DNA of 64,000 nt from Nitrospira sp. MA-1 (GTDB lineage Bacteria > Nitrospirota > Nitrospiria > Nitrospirales > UBA8639): the NCBI GenBank assembly GCA_032139905.1, contig JAQJDB010000007.1:1426001-1490000 (forward strand), written 5' to 3'. Positions 18,806 to 29,693 of the stretch are shown here, one piece after another (the stretch's first letter is position 1; every line of letters begins with the position of its first letter). The notes beneath the pieces were generated by a model that did not search any database, was not told the origin of the DNA, and saw only the letters and a program-made list of their open reading frames with translations. Position numbers and translations under genes: made by a program.

Positions 18806-19246
18806 TCAATACCAACCTCCTATTAATTTCCCTTCTTCAAAATAGAGATATCTGTGCTTAATTGTGCTTGAATCCAGCCAGTCTTCATAGACCCATTCTT
18901 CTCGTCTGATCCCTTTTTCCGTATAGCTGACATTCATTTGATAGGGGGAGCCCCAGGCATCCATTACTTGCTCACGACTCATGCCAGCCATAACAGATTT
19001 ATCTTGTAGGTGCTGTTCGAAGGTTGGGTCGAGTAATCGAGGTACGACACCCCATCCGAGCATCCATAGCGCAAAGGCTACCAAAAACCCATAAATTGTG
19101 ATCCGAACTGGGCGTCGGCAGATCCATGGCGTAACTTGAGATTCGCTGCTTGTCTGCTTGGAAAACTCTTCAGTCTCCTGGGGGGAAATGCTTCCATCTT
19201 CAGATAGAGACGGAGGAGAAATTTTTATATTTTCGTGTGTTATCAT
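18806..19246 (-). CDS. Membrane-anchored BamE/SmpA-like protein
   Basis: 146 residues. A hydrophilic N terminus of about 48 residues is followed by one membrane segment (ITIYGFLVAFALWMLGWGVV, about 49-68). The C-terminal domain reads GMSREQVMDAWGSPYQMN, then REEWVYED and LYFEEGKLIGGWY, the pattern of the SmpA/OmlA (BamE) fold, in which a glycine-rich turn follows the first helix and an aromatic strand ends the domain. BamE assists outer-membrane protein assembly, but many proteins share the fold, so the function here is open. A second protein with a similar first helix lies at 19707-20516. Confidence 0.72.
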   Translation of the reverse strand: MITHENIKISPPSLSEDGSISPQETEEFSKQTSSESQVTPWICRRPVRITIYGFLVAFALWMLGWGVVPRLLDPTFEQHLQDKSVMAGMSREQVMDAWGSPYQMNVSYTEKGIRREEWVYEDWLDSSTIKHRYLYFEEGKLIGGWY

Positions 19247-19308
19247 AATTAAGGTAATTTACTCATTACTCTAGCAATGGATTTCAAGGTGGGTCAAGGA
19301 AAAGGTGT

Positions 19309-19662
19309 ATGTTTCTCGAAGTTGAACAGAACCCCAATTTTGAAGGCTCATATTTCCTACGGTTTAAGGAGTTGGGGCCTCCTCGGAGTGTATCACACGT
19401 GAAATCCTATGATCGGATTTCCCAGGGAGAATGGTGTGCGGTGACGGGGTGGTGTGAGGATGTTGATCAACCAATCCGACCTGCTTATGCCCAAAGGGTA
19501 GAAGATTCCGGTTCCGGTTCAACATTTATTGTTTTTGGAGGCAACTGGGGGATTCGATTGAAATTAGAAAGCGATACCAATAATTGGAATATTGAAGACC
19601 CCAATCAATGGGGCGAGGGATATTTATCAATAGGAGAAGAACGGGATCTTCGATATGAGTAA
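19309..19662 (+). CDS. Hypothetical protein, 117 residues
   Basis: The ATG has an AAGGAA site eight bases upstream. The product is acidic, probably beta-rich and soluble (FLEVEQNPNFEGSYFLRF..., ends GEERDLRYE), with no signal peptide, membrane segment or known motif. It lies between two minus-strand BamE-like genes and is transcribed the other way. Confidence 0.68.
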   Translation: MFLEVEQNPNFEGSYFLRFKELGPPRSVSHVKSYDRISQGEWCAVTGWCEDVDQPIRPAYAQRVEDSGSGSTFIVFGGNWGIRLKLESDTNNWNIEDPNQWGEGYLSIGEERDLRYE

Positions 19663-19706
19663 CGCTGAGGAGTGGTCAAGTTCCATAAAAAAATCTTTGC
19701 AGAGGG

Positions 19707-20516
19707 TCAATCATCATAGTGAGGTTGAGGAACGGATTTGATCGGTGGCGAAGGAGGAGAAAGACTTTCCTGAAATTCAGGTGAATAGGGATTGAGGGTG
19801 GATTCATGGGTTAATCGTTGCTGGGTCCTCACGATTTGGAGGCTTTGAGTGGTGATTTCGAGGCGGTCGATCGGCGTGTCAATTGAAAGAACGCTGGGAA
19901 TTCCATTAATAGCAAATAATTGATAGGCTAGAGACCATGCGAGATTTCTTTTTCCCTGTTCTTTGACGATGAAATCGGCCTCTCGTGAAGGCTCACCCTT
20001 AAAAATCAGGACCCAGAGATTGGATCGAAAGGTTGGGGCCGATTGTTCTGTTGGGGGGATAAATTCAGGGACGAGCGAAGGAATGCTTTTTAGGGGAACC
20101 GAAGGGGAAAATTCCACTTCACATCGTTGCACATACAGGGTTGGAATGGTTTTGCCTTCATTTAAATCAGGAATATAAGCGAAGGAATACCGAACTTGGA
20201 TACCATTCCGAACGTAGGTGTACACATCCTCGCCATTTCCTGGTGAAACCAAACTTTTGAAATATTTTTCCCAATCGGGGAACGTATAATAGCTGAAAAC
20301 ACGAAGGGCGGCCTTTCGTGATCGAACTGCCATCGGTATTCCTAATGTTTGGCGTAGTTCTTCCTGGGTTAAACCTAAATAACCATCTTCGAAGTAGGGT
20401 TTGGCTATAGCGGGGGTAGGCCATAAGAATCCCCCTGTGCTACAAAGTAGGGAGGCCAAGATAGCAAAGGCTACCCATGAAGTAGGCCTTTTACAAAGTG
20501 AGAAGAAAAATGTCAT
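19707..20516 (-). CDS. Secreted protein with BamE-like N-terminal motif
   Basis: 269 residues. A signal peptide (hydrophobic core WVAFAILASLLCSTGGFLW, likely cut after AIA) directs it to the periplasm. The mature protein begins with GYLGLTQEELRQTLGIPMAV and RVFSYYTF, similar to the first helix and strand of the SmpA/BamE fold, then a longer region of unknown type (LWVLIFKGEPSREADFIV) and a Pro/Ser-rich tail. No catalytic motif is seen. It is divergent from metH, leaving about 140 bases for both promoters. Confidence 0.68.
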   Translation of the reverse strand: MTFFFSLCKRPTSWVAFAILASLLCSTGGFLWPTPAIAKPYFEDGYLGLTQEELRQTLGIPMAVRSRKAALRVFSYYTFPDWEKYFKSLVSPGNGEDVYTYVRNGIQVRYSFAYIPDLNEGKTIPTLYVQRCEVEFSPSVPLKSIPSLVPEFIPPTEQSAPTFRSNLWVLIFKGEPSREADFIVKEQGKRNLAWSLAYQLFAINGIPSVLSIDTPIDRLEITTQSLQIVRTQQRLTHESTLNPYSPEFQESLSPPSPPIKSVPQPHYDD

Positions 20517-20654
20517 AAAAGGATGAATGGCAGATTTGTCATCCTATTTCTTGAAATTCCTGGAAGTCAAGATTAATGATGCTTGAAAATGAGGGAATAG
20601 GGCTCAGTTGTTGACCGTGAGTTGAGATGTATTTTGATTGATGAGGGGGTAAGA

Positions 20655-23600
20655 ATGAACACACTGGAAGCGGCGTTAGAATCTCGGATCCTTGTGCTGG
20701 ATGGTGCCATGGGAACCATGATTCAAGCCCATAATTTGAGTGAATCTGATTTTCGCGGGGCACGTTATGCCAACCATGTCTGTGATGTCAAAGGGAATAA
20801 TGACCTGCTGACTCTGACACAACCAAAGATTATTGAAGATATCCACGTGCAATATCTGCAAGCCGGAGCCGATATCATTGAAACAAATACCTTCAATTCC
20901 AATTCGATATCTCTGGCTGATTATCAGATGGAGGGTTTGGCGTATGAATTGAATTTGGCGGCGGGGCAGGTGGCAAAGCGGGCTGTTGCTCGGGTGCAAG
21001 CTGAACAACCTGGGCGGACGTGTTGGGTCGCCGGAGCTTTTGGTCCTACAAATCGAACGGCCTCGATGTCACCGGATGTGAATAACCCAGCATTTCGAGC
21101 AGTTACCTTCGATGATTTAGAAGCAGCTTACTATGAGCAGGTGCGGGGTTTGGTGGAAGGGGGTGTTGACCTTCTTATTGTTGAAACCATTTTTGATACT
21201 CTAAATGCCAAGGCCGCCTTTTATGCAATTGCCCGGTATTGTGATGAAATTCAGCGTCAATTGCCCATTATGGCATCGGTAACCATTACGGACCTTAGTG
21301 GCCGTACGTTATCAGGACAACTTATCGAGGCCTTTTGGAATTCTATTTCCCATGCCAATCTTTTGAGTGTGGGGATTAATTGCGCATTAGGGGCCAAGCA
21401 AATGCGGCCCTATATTGAGGAACTTTCTAATGTGGCGCCCATCTATATTAGTTGCTATCCCAATGCGGGTTTACCCAATGCCTTTGGCGGGTTCGATGAG
21501 ACACCAGAACGCATGGGCGCGGATCTCAGGGATTTCGCCAGCCAGGGATGGGTCAATATTGTCGGCGGGTGTTGCGGGAGCACACCCGAGCATATTCGGG
21601 CCATAGCCGAAGGGGTCAAGGATTGCGCCCCGCACAAAAAAACGCATGTTCCCCGTATGACTCGGTTAAGTGGGTTTGAGCCTTTAACCATCAGACCGGA
21701 ATCCAATTTTGTCAATATTGGAGAACGTACGAATGTGACGGGTTCGCCAAAATTTTCAAAATTGATTTTAAACGGAAAACTTGAAGAAGCTTTGGCCATA
21801 GCGCGTCAACAAGTCGAAGGGGGTGCGCAAATTATCGATGTGAATATGGATGAAGGCCTTCTGGATTCGGAAAAAGCCATGGTGGAATTTTTGAATCTCA
21901 TCGGATCCGAACCCGATATCGCTCGTGTGCCAATCATGATTGATAGCTCTAAATGGTCCGTCATTGAAGCTGGCCTGAAGTGTATTCAGGGAAAAGGTGT
22001 GGTGAATTCCATTAGTCTCAAGGAAGGCGAAGCTCAATTCCTTGAGCAGGCTCACCTGATTCGTCGCTATGGGGCCGCTGTTGTCGTCATGGCATTTGAT
22101 GAAACCGGTCAAGCCGATACGCTTGATCGAAAAGTGGAAATCTGTACTAGGGTCTATCGTCTCTTGACCGAAAAGCTCAACTTTCCGCCGGAGGACATTA
22201 TTTTTGATCCGAATATTTTGACGGTTGCAACAGGCATGGAAGAGCATAACGCCTATGCTGTGAATTTCATTGAAGCCACTAGACAAATCAAAGCCACATT
22301 ACCTTTCTGTAAAGTCAGTGGGGGGGTCAGTAATATTTCGTTTTCATTCCGTGGAAATAATACAGTGCGCGAAGCCATTCATTCTGCGTTCCTCTACCAT
22401 GCCATCAAAGCGGGAATGGACATGGGGATTGTGAATGCCGGTCAGTTAGGAGTCTACGAAGAAATACCCAAAGATCTCCTTAATTTAGTAGAGGATGTCC
22501 TGTTGAATAGACGGTCAGAAGCCACTGAGGAATTAGTGACCTTTGCTGAGACAGTAAAACAACAGGGCAAAACGATTGTGAAAGATGATGCGTGGCGGCA
22601 GGGAACAGTAGAGGAACGTCTGGCCCATGCCTTGATTAAAGGGATTGTTGAATTTATTGATGCTGATGTGGAGGAAGCCCGTCAGAAGCTCAATAAGCCT
22701 CTGGATGTCATTGAGGGCCCATTAATGGATGGGATGAATGTGATCGGAGAGCTATTTGGTGCGGGGAAAATGTTTTTGCCTCAAGTAGTCAAAAGCGCGC
22801 GGGTCATGAAAAAAGCTGTGGCGTATTTATTGCCGTTTATGGATGCGGAAAAAGTTGAAGGCGAGAGCAGAAGCCAGGGTAAAGTCCTGCTCGCCACAGT
22901 AAAGGGTGATGTGCATGACATTGGGAAGAACATCGTTGGAGTTGTACTGGCCTGCAATAATTATGAAATTATTGACCTGGGTGTGATGGTTCCTTGTGAC
23001 AAAATTTTGCAGACAGCTCGTCAGGAAAAAGTTGATCTGATTGGGCTCAGCGGACTGATTACACCTTCGTTGGATGAAATGGCTCATAATGCACGAGAAA
23101 TGACTCGAGAAGGTTTCTCTATCCCTCTGTTAATTGGGGGAGCGACCACCAGCAAGGCCCATACTGCCGTAAAAATTGCGCCAGGCTATACCAGCCCGGT
23201 TGTACATGTCTTAGATGCGTCCTTGGCGGTCAATGTCGTGCGCAAATTAATGAGTCCGGACGAGAAGGATGCATTTGTGCAGGAAGTTCAAGAAAAACAA
23301 CGGAAAACGCGAGATGCGTATCTGTCCAAAAACACGGCCAAAAAGTTCGTATCACTGGAGGAAGCAAGAAAGCAGCGGTTCGCCATAGATTGGAAAACGA
23401 CAAGTATTGCTAAGCCAACTTTCCTTGGTGTGAAAGTTCTTGAGGATGTTTCCCTGGAGACCCTTGTCCCCCTAATTGACTGGTCTCCATTTTTTCGCGC
23501 CTGGCAATTACGTGGGAAATATCCAATGATTTTTGAAGACTCGGTAGTTGGGCCAAAAGCCAAAGAACTCTTTGATGATGCTCAAAAGCTTTTGCAGGAA

Positions 23601-24326
23601 ATCATGGACGGAAAGCTCCTCACGGCAAAAGGTGTCTATGGATTATTTCCAGCTAACAGTCAGGATGATGACATCATCATCTATTCCAATGAGACCCGTT
23701 CGGAAGCGGTATCGGTCTTTCATACCTTGCGTCAACAAGTAGAAAAACCCAAAGGTGACACGTACTATGCGTTGGCCGATTTTGTGGCTCCAAAGTCCAG
23801 CGGTATGGCTGATTATATTGGTGGGTTTGCGGTTACGGCCGGAATCGGCATCGAAGCTGTTTGTCAGCGTTTTGAAAAAGACCATGATGATTATAATGCC
23901 ATCATGACTAAAGCCTTGGCTGATCGTTTGGCCGAAGCCTTTGCCGAATGGCTCCATCGTGAGGTCCGGCAGGTATGGGGATTTGGCCAAGATGAGCAAT
24001 TGACAAACGACGAACTCATTCAGGAAAAATATCGTGGAATTCGTCCAGCACCCGGGTACCCGGCCTGTCCCGACCATACGGAGAAACAGCATCTGTTTGA
24101 CTGGCTTCAGGTAGAGAAAACGGTAGGTATTCAATTGACCGATTCGTACGCGATGTATCCCACTGCGTCTGTTAGTGGTTTCTACTTTGCTCACCCCCAA
24201 GCCAAATTCTTTTCTGTTGGTAAATTAAAGAAAGATCAAATCGAGGATTATGGTAAGCGGAAAGGGATGGATGTATCGGATGTAGAACGGTGGCTCTCCT
24301 CAAATTTAGGGTATGACCCTACTTGA
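20655..24326 (+). CDS. metH: Methionine synthase, cobalamin-dependent
   Basis: Transfers the methyl group of 5-methyltetrahydrofolate to homocysteine via methylcobalamin. All four modules are present in 1223 residues: the homocysteine domain with DGAMGTMIQ and zinc Cys residues in INCALGA and [13 protein letters not shown]; the pterin domain ([17 protein letters not shown]); the cap and B12 domain with [12 protein letters not shown] (cobalt-ligating His at about 753); and the AdoMet reactivation domain ([18 protein letters not shown]). The ATG at 20655 follows GAGGGGG, so it is preferred to 20622. No cobalamin or SAM riboswitch fits in the short upstream gap. B12 dependence matches the two B12-type enzymes downstream. 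Confidence 0.97.
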   Translation: MNTLEAALESRILVLDGAMGTMIQAHNLSESDFRGARYANHVCDVKGNNDLLTLTQPKIIEDIHVQYLQAGADIIETNTFNSNSISLADYQMEGLAYELNLAAGQVAKRAVARVQAEQPGRTCWVAGAFGPTNRTASMSPDVNNPAFRAVTFDDLEAAYYEQVRGLVEGGVDLLIVETIFDTLNAKAAFYAIARYCDEIQRQLPIMASVTITDLSGRTLSGQLIEAFWNSISHANLLSVGINCALGAKQMRPYIEELSNVAPIYISCYPNAGLPNAFGGFDETPERMGADLRDFASQGWVNIVGGCCGSTPEHIRAIAEGVKDCAPHKKTHVPRMTRLSGFEPLTIRPESNFVNIGERTNVTGSPKFSKLILNGKLEEALAIARQQVEGGAQIIDVNMDEGLLDSEKAMVEFLNLIGSEPDIARVPIMIDSSKWSVIEAGLKCIQGKGVVNSISLKEGEAQFLEQAHLIRRYGAAVVVMAFDETGQADTLDRKVEICTRVYRLLTEKLNFPPEDIIFDPNILTVATGMEEHNAYAVNFIEATRQIKATLPFCKVSGGVSNISFSFRGNNTVREAIHSAFLYHAIKAGMDMGIVNAGQLGVYEEIPKDLLNLVEDVLLNRRSEATEELVTFAETVKQQGKTIVKDDAWRQGTVEERLAHALIKGIVEFIDADVEEARQKLNKPLDVIEGPLMDGMNVIGELFGAGKMFLPQVVKSARVMKKAVAYLLPFMDAEKVEGESRSQGKVLLATVKGDVHDIGKNIVGVVLACNNYEIIDLGVMVPCDKILQTARQEKVDLIGLSGLITPSLDEMAHNAREMTREGFSIPLLIGGATTSKAHTAVKIAPGYTSPVVHVLDASLAVNVVRKLMSPDEKDAFVQEVQEKQRKTRDAYLSKNTAKKFVSLEEARKQRFAIDWKTTSIAKPTFLGVKVLEDVSLETLVPLIDWSPFFRAWQLRGKYPMIFEDSVVGPKAKELFDDAQKLLQEIMDGKLLTAKGVYGLFPANSQDDDIIIYSNETRSEAVSVFHTLRQQVEKPKGDTYYALADFVAPKSSGMADYIGGFAVTAGIGIEAVCQRFEKDHDDYNAIMTKALADRLAEAFAEWLHREVRQVWGFGQDEQLTNDELIQEKYRGIRPAPGYPACPDHTEKQHLFDWLQVEKTVGIQLTDSYAMYPTASVSGFYFAHPQAKFFSVGKLKKDQIEDYGKRKGMDVSDVERWLSSNLGYDPT

Positions 24327-24437
24327 GGATTGTGGTGTGCAGCTTTTGACTTTTGAATTTACGGGATCGTTCTATTAAAACCTCAAGGAAAAAACCGGAA
24401 GAGGAGTGCGATGATGCTGGTTTGAAAGCTACAAGTG

Positions 24438-24656
24438 CTAATCTGGATCAGAATATCGTTGGCCCCGTTCACCCGACCATTTGGTAATTCCGACCTCTTG
24501 AGATTCCCATAAGTCCTGCATTTCTTGGGCTGCCAACTCTGCTTCCTTTGCCCGCTTTTCCACTTCTGGTAGTTTCTGGAATTCTTTTGAACGGGCTTGG
24601 TCTGGTTCCGGGCCCCTTCCTCGCGGTGAATTTTTAAGTAATACATTGATTGGCAT
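24438..24656 (-). CDS. Small charged hypothetical protein, 72 residues
   Basis: The ATG at 24656 has a TGAGGT ribosome binding site eight bases upstream. The product starts MPINVLLKNSPRGRGPEP and contains a charged helix (EVEKRAKEAELAAQEMQDLW). It is soluble with no recognised family. An overlapping frame (24383-24646) lacks such a site and is likely a shadow. Function unknown. Confidence 0.55.
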   Translation of the reverse strand: MPINVLLKNSPRGRGPEPDQARSKEFQKLPEVEKRAKEAELAAQEMQDLWESQEVGITKWSGERGQRYSDPD

Positions 24657-24941
24657 ATTTACCTCATAATGTTTCGTAAGGTTTCATGGATAGCGCCTCG
24701 TCACTTGGACTGTCAAGTCTGATGGAAGGAAAGACTGTCTGGCTAGGGTAGCCGGCAATGAAAGTCCCATCTAAGTGAGACCCTTTCTTGTATTTTTGGT
24801 GCTTTCCTTCCAAGCAACCCCACGAAAAATTTTGTCCTGGGATGGTCGCGTTTTAATTGAGCCTTCTTTAATGGCCCAAGATGGGAGTAGTTTCGCCCTA
24901 CCTGGCTCTTTCGCCTGTGCCCTAACAAGTATGCTTAGTCT

Positions 24942-25454
24942 TTAGACCAGTATCGGTTGGAGGGTGTCGGAGCATTCAAGCATGGAAGATTCAATGGGGT
25001 GTCCAATGCTCTGAAGGGCTTTCACGATCCATTGATATCGTTCTTCGGCCCAGTTATCGAACGCAGAGGAATTTTCAAATACCAAGTCCCAGGCTGGCAC
25101 CGAGTCTAATAGTAACAATTGGTGCGGAGCGTTTTGTCCTGGAAAATACACGACCAAAACTGCCGATTTTCCCATGAGACTGATATCCGTAAACATATGA
25201 ATCATGGCTTGGCCTGGAATATTAACTGTGCGGGAGGCGGCTTCAACGATTGGTCCATAAATACGGTGGAGGAATTGTTGTATGGTTTCATAAGGGGATT
25301 TGCTTTGATGGAGATGCGGATTGGGTGCCTCACCTAGCAGGTTAGTCACGAGATATTGGAGGGCTTCCCATGAGGGCATTGTTCCAGCATTGACTAGTGA
25401 ATCCATTAAGTACGACATCCAATTCCGGCATCCAGGCATGATTGTATTGCTCAT
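24942..25454 (-). CDS. Hypothetical protein, 170 residues
   Basis: I choose ATG 25454 because GAGG lies eight bases before it; the frame opens at 25475. The product is mixed alpha/beta, with VLVVYFPGQNAPHQLLLLDS as a hydrophobic strand pair and an acidic helical C terminus. No signal peptide or known catalytic motif. It is divergent from the radical SAM operon across about 335 bases, which include a tandem repeat. Function unknown. Confidence 0.62.
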   Translation of the reverse strand: MSNTIMPGCRNWMSYLMDSLVNAGTMPSWEALQYLVTNLLGEAPNPHLHQSKSPYETIQQFLHRIYGPIVEAASRTVNIPGQAMIHMFTDISLMGKSAVLVVYFPGQNAPHQLLLLDSVPAWDLVFENSSAFDNWAEERYQWIVKALQSIGHPIESSMLECSDTLQPILV

Positions 25455-25574
25455 TGTCATTTCCTCACGGCTCATTTCTAGGGATCCTAAGAAATTTAAG
25501 AGTTGTTGATGAAGGGTACGCTACCAGACAAGGAAGGAATTCCAAGGGCAGATAAGTGATTTTAATATGAAGAT

Positions 25575-25606
25575 ATTATTCGGTCAAATAATTATTCGGT
25601 CAAATA
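25575..25606. repeat. Exact 16-bp tandem repeat, two copies
   Basis: ATTATTCGGTCAAATA occurs twice head to tail without a gap (25575-25590 and 25591-25606), about 200 bases upstream of the first radical SAM gene and between two divergent genes. Two exact copies in an AT-rich intergenic region could be binding sites for a regulator; this is inference. Confidence 0.7.
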
Positions 25607-25810
25607 TTTTAAATTTTCCTATTACGGTTCTCCTATGCAATTGCCCTTGACCATGGTTTTTTCAAGGACTTAGAATGGTGAATCTATCTGATGTAAAAAA
25701 TATTTAAAATCAATGGGTTAGTTTAGATGTGAATATAGATGAATAGGTTTATCATCATTCTGGTTTGATTGACCTAATCGCGAGTAAACCATTTTACCTA
25801 GGGTGTAAAA

Positions 25811-27706
25811 ATGAGGATAAATTATGATAAAGGTGGTTTGATTCGCCCTGATAAAATTCAATTACCAAGATCAACCAACTTTAAAGAGTCATCCAGTAAG
25901 GCCAAAATCCTGTTGGTCTTCCCCCCGGACTGGTATCCTTCTGAACCCTATCTGAGCCTTCCAACCCTAACGGCTTTTCTTCGATCTGCCGGTCATGATG
26001 TCGTTCAAAAAGATGTTAATTTAGAAATGTACGACTGGTATTTTAGTCGGGATTTCCTCCGTCGCATTCTTAAAAAAGTTCCTCAGCAACTTGATCGCCT
26101 CAAAAAGATTGGGAAGAGTCGTGAGTTAACGGATGCGGAAGTGGATCTTCAGTTAGCTCTCTGCAATTGTACCCGAGGCTATATGAGCGATTTAGCTGAA
26201 AGAGCTGAGAAAGCAAAGGAAATTGTTCGAAGCCAAGAGTTTTATGAAAGTGAGAAGCTGGAATGGGTGATGAATACCTTTAGGGAGGTGACTGCCACAA
26301 TATCCTTGGTGTATGCCCCCGCAAGAATCTGCATGCCTCCCATGGAAACTGATTTATCCTATAAGCTGTTTATGTCGTCCGAAGTGCTGGAAGCCGTTGA
26401 AGATACTCAAGTCAATGTCTATCGGGACGTATTTGAGGAAATCCTGAAGCCTGCCATTCTAGCTGAAAAGCCCGATGTCATTGGGATTTCAATTGTTCTT
26501 CGACAACAATTGTTTTCCTCTATGACATTTTGTGCACTCATTAAGGAGCAATTCCCTGATATTCATATAACCATTGGAGGCAATACCGTAACCCGCCTGA
26601 GGGAAGTGCTTCCAGATACTCCAAAGTTATTCGCCTTATTTGACAGCGCGATTGTCTATGAAGGTGAAACTGCCCTGTTGCGATTGTTGGAAGCCATAGG
26701 CTCGGATGGGGATTTATCGCATGTTCCTAATTTACTATTCAGAGATGCAGCGGGAATTCATGTGAATTCCGAATCCTACGCCGAAAATATGGGCGAGTTG
26801 CCTCCCCCGGATTTCGACGGATTGCCATTAGAGAAATACTTTGTACCTGAGCCGATTCTTCCCTATTTAGCCACTCGGGGATGTTATTGGGGACGGTGTG
26901 AGTTCTGTGACCATGGTGAGGGTTATACGGCAGGGTACCGGACCAAAAGGGATTGGCAGATTATTGAAGAACTCACCTATTTGAAAAATAAGTATCATGC
27001 CCGGAGTTTTCATTTCACGGATGAGTCTTATCCACCCGCCTTATTCAGGAAGCTTACGAAGAAATTGATTGAGTCGAAATTAGATATTGCCTGGACCACA
27101 CATATCCGCTTCGAAAAGAGTCTTCTTGAGGATCAAGTCTGGGCGGATGCCCAGACTTCTGGATGCAAATTTCTCCATATGGGCTATGAATCCGGAAGTG
27201 AGCGTGTGCTTCAACTTATGGACAAGGCAACCACGACGGAGGTAATCCAGCGAAGCTTGGAGTTGTCCTCCCAACATGGGGTTTGGAATCATGTCATGGG
27301 GTTTTTTGGGTTCCCAGGGGAAACATACCAAGATGCGAAATTTTCTATCCAATTTTTAGAAGATAATCGAGAACACGTCCATTCAATTGGATTTGGTACC
27401 TTTGATTTGAGCAAGCATACTCCCGTCGCGAAAAATCCTGAAAAATTCGGCATTACCTATTATAAAAATCCGGAATGGGATTTGGCCTTGGATTATTATT
27501 TTACGGTGAAAGAAGGATTGAGTGTTGAGGATGCCGAACGGGTATTCGAAGAATTTGAACAAAATCATTATGCGGGGTGGGATTTGAAAATCTTTATTCG
27601 GGAATATGTGTTTTTATACGTGACCCACTTCGGAACCAATAAATTACCTTCTCTGCAATTTCGCCTCGACTCACATGATTCCTCATCGAAATTAGCCTCT
27701 GTCTAA
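25811..27706 (+). CDS. B12-binding-domain radical SAM protein (first of tandem pair)
   Basis: 631 residues. An N-terminal Rossmann-type cobalamin-binding region opens with ILLVFPPDWYPSEPYLSLP and LTAFLRSAGHDVVQKDV and resumes at KPDVIGISI and ITIGGNT; it lacks the DxHxxG motif that would ligate cobalt by His. A helical insert of about 150 residues separates the two halves. The radical SAM domain has RGCYWGRCEFCDHG with Cys at 358, 363 and 366, a CX4CX2C spacing instead of the usual CX3CX2C, then the barrel (FTDESYPP, HMGYESGSERVL, GFFGFPGET). Such enzymes often methylate unactivated carbon or rearrange skeletons; the substrate is unknown. The ribosome binding site is AGGGTG. The paralogue follows after 19 bases. 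Confidence 0.88.
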   Translation: MRINYDKGGLIRPDKIQLPRSTNFKESSSKAKILLVFPPDWYPSEPYLSLPTLTAFLRSAGHDVVQKDVNLEMYDWYFSRDFLRRILKKVPQQLDRLKKIGKSRELTDAEVDLQLALCNCTRGYMSDLAERAEKAKEIVRSQEFYESEKLEWVMNTFREVTATISLVYAPARICMPPMETDLSYKLFMSSEVLEAVEDTQVNVYRDVFEEILKPAILAEKPDVIGISIVLRQQLFSSMTFCALIKEQFPDIHITIGGNTVTRLREVLPDTPKLFALFDSAIVYEGETALLRLLEAIGSDGDLSHVPNLLFRDAAGIHVNSESYAENMGELPPPDFDGLPLEKYFVPEPILPYLATRGCYWGRCEFCDHGEGYTAGYRTKRDWQIIEELTYLKNKYHARSFHFTDESYPPALFRKLTKKLIESKLDIAWTTHIRFEKSLLEDQVWADAQTSGCKFLHMGYESGSERVLQLMDKATTTEVIQRSLELSSQHGVWNHVMGFFGFPGETYQDAKFSIQFLEDNREHVHSIGFGTFDLSKHTPVAKNPEKFGITYYKNPEWDLALDYYFTVKEGLSVEDAERVFEEFEQNHYAGWDLKIFIREYVFLYVTHFGTNKLPSLQFRLDSHDSSSKLASV

Positions 27707-27725
27707 TGTCAGGAGTGTTGATCAT

Positions 27726-29693
27726 ATGACTGAATCCTTAATTGAAATCGAGCGTGGTGGTTCCGTCGATAAATCCAGACGGACCTTTAAAACGATGTTG
27801 CTCTTTCCTCCGGAATGGGTTCCAACCGCTCCTTATCTTGCCCTGCCAAGTCTAACTGCCGTTCTTCGCTCATATGGACATGAGGTGATACAGAAAGATG
27901 TCAACATCGAAATGTATGACTGGTTTTTTAGTGATACCTTTCTAATCTGGGTCAAGCTTCGAATGGATCAGCAGCGACGAACTTTGAACGAACGGGACGC
28001 CCGAAATGAATTGACTGATTTTGAACGAGACCGACTGGCCTGTTTGAGATCCCAAGATGCTATAGACGTGATGGAATTGGCTGAACGAGCTATTGAAGCC
28101 AAAGTCATCGTGAGAGGCGAGGCATTTTATGATGCAGAAAAATTGGAATGGGCCTTAAAAATATTTAGAGATGTTATGCAATTTATTTCTGCAGCCTATT
28201 TTCCTGCTTCCCTCGTCTTCTATCCCATGGAAAGTAATCTGGGGTATCGCTCGGGAGTCTCGACTGAAGTGTTGGCATGCCTGGATGACGATCTTGTCAA
28301 CGTGTATCGGGATGTGTGCCGCCAGTTAGTGCTCCCTGCCATTCAGAAAGAGAAACCGGAAGTGATAGGAGTTTCCGTCGGAACCCAAATGCAACTCTTG
28401 GCGGGCATGACCTTTTGCAAAATGATTAAAGAGGAATTCCCTGACATTCATGTGACGGTGGGTGGCAACGTGATTACCCGGTTAAAAGATGATCTTCCCA
28501 AACGGAAGAAATTTTTTACGCAAGTCTTTGACTCGGCCATTTTGTATGAAGGCGAGCATGCGTTGGTTTGGTTGCTGGAAGCTCTGGCGGGGGAACGAGA
28601 CTGGGAAAAGGTCCCTAACTTGATGTGGCATCAAGAGGGGGAGATTCGTGTGAATGAGGAAATATATACAGAAAAGACGACCGCCTTGCCTCTTCCGGAC
28701 TTTGAGGGATTGCCGTTGGATGCCTATTTCGTCCCGGTTCGAATTTTACCTTACCTAGCCACACGAGGGTGTTACTGGGGACGATGTACCTTTTGTGATC
28801 ATGGACAGGGATATTTCGACCAGTATCGTGGAAAACCCGCGCATGATGTAGTCCGAGAAATCAAAGCATTGAAAGAAAAATATCAGGCAGAGCACTTTTT
28901 ATTTTCAGATGAATCCTATCCTCCCGCGTTATTGAAAAAAGTGTCGCAATTGTTGATTGAGGAGCAGGTGGGGATAAAATGGACGACATTAATCCGGTTT
29001 GAGGAATCATTGCAGGATCCTGAAATTTGGAAGCAAGCCGTTCAAGCAGGTTGTTGCACCCTGTATTATGGAATGGAATCAGCAAATGAGCGTGTTTTGG
29101 AGCTCATGGATAAGCATGCGAAAAAGGCTGTGATTGAAAACAATCTACGGGAGGCTGCCAAAGCCGGGATCTGGAATCATGTCATGGCTTTTTATGGATT
29201 TCCAGGTGAAACACGAGATGAGGCGGAGGAGACACGGGAATTTCTTCTTGATAATAAGCGATATATTCATTCTGTGGAATTATTCTATTTTGTGGCCTAC
29301 CGGCATACGCCAATGGTTCGGAATCCCGATAAGTTTGGTATCACCATTCATAAGCAGGAAGAGTATGATATGCCTCTCGATTACTATTACACGCTTAAGG
29401 AACCTGGTGGGATCACTTGTTTAGAGGCCATGCAATTGGCAGAGGAGTTTTATCAGAAGGACTTTGAACCATGGGCTGTTAGAGTCAATGCTCGTGAGCA
29501 TGTATTCCTCTACATTTCTAAATTCGGTACGAATTACCTACCTCAGATCTATGCGATGAAAGCCGGGCAGGATGAACCGCGAATCGATGGGGTTCAAGGT
29601 CTCATTACTTGGCCTGTGTCTCATGCGCCCTCCGAGAAAAATTCAAAAGGTGAGCCCGGAATGTCCCGGGTGGTCAGTCATTCTGCTCCGTGA
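27726..29693 (+). CDS. B12-binding-domain radical SAM protein (second of tandem pair)
   Basis: 655 residues, clearly a paralogue of the preceding gene along its whole length (MLLFPPEWVPTAPYLALP, KPEVIGVSV, VTVGGNV, RGCYWGRCTFCDHG, FSDESYPP, AFYGFPGET). Cluster Cys residues are at 349, 354 and 357, again CX4CX2C. The helical insert between the two cobalamin-region halves is the most diverged part, so the two proteins may take different substrates or act as a heteromer. The C-terminal tail after ISKFGTNYLPQ is longer and Ser/Pro-rich. AGGAG precedes the ATG by ten bases. The pair surely forms an operon. Its 3' end overlaps the convergent J-like gene by 16 bases. Confidence 0.88.
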   Translation: MTESLIEIERGGSVDKSRRTFKTMLLFPPEWVPTAPYLALPSLTAVLRSYGHEVIQKDVNIEMYDWFFSDTFLIWVKLRMDQQRRTLNERDARNELTDFERDRLACLRSQDAIDVMELAERAIEAKVIVRGEAFYDAEKLEWALKIFRDVMQFISAAYFPASLVFYPMESNLGYRSGVSTEVLACLDDDLVNVYRDVCRQLVLPAIQKEKPEVIGVSVGTQMQLLAGMTFCKMIKEEFPDIHVTVGGNVITRLKDDLPKRKKFFTQVFDSAILYEGEHALVWLLEALAGERDWEKVPNLMWHQEGEIRVNEEIYTEKTTALPLPDFEGLPLDAYFVPVRILPYLATRGCYWGRCTFCDHGQGYFDQYRGKPAHDVVREIKALKEKYQAEHFLFSDESYPPALLKKVSQLLIEEQVGIKWTTLIRFEESLQDPEIWKQAVQAGCCTLYYGMESANERVLELMDKHAKKAVIENNLREAAKAGIWNHVMAFYGFPGETRDEAEETREFLLDNKRYIHSVELFYFVAYRHTPMVRNPDKFGITIHKQEEYDMPLDYYYTLKEPGGITCLEAMQLAEEFYQKDFEPWAVRVNAREHVFLYISKFGTNYLPQIYAMKAGQDEPRIDGVQGLITWPVSHAPSEKNSKGEPGMSRVVSHSAP

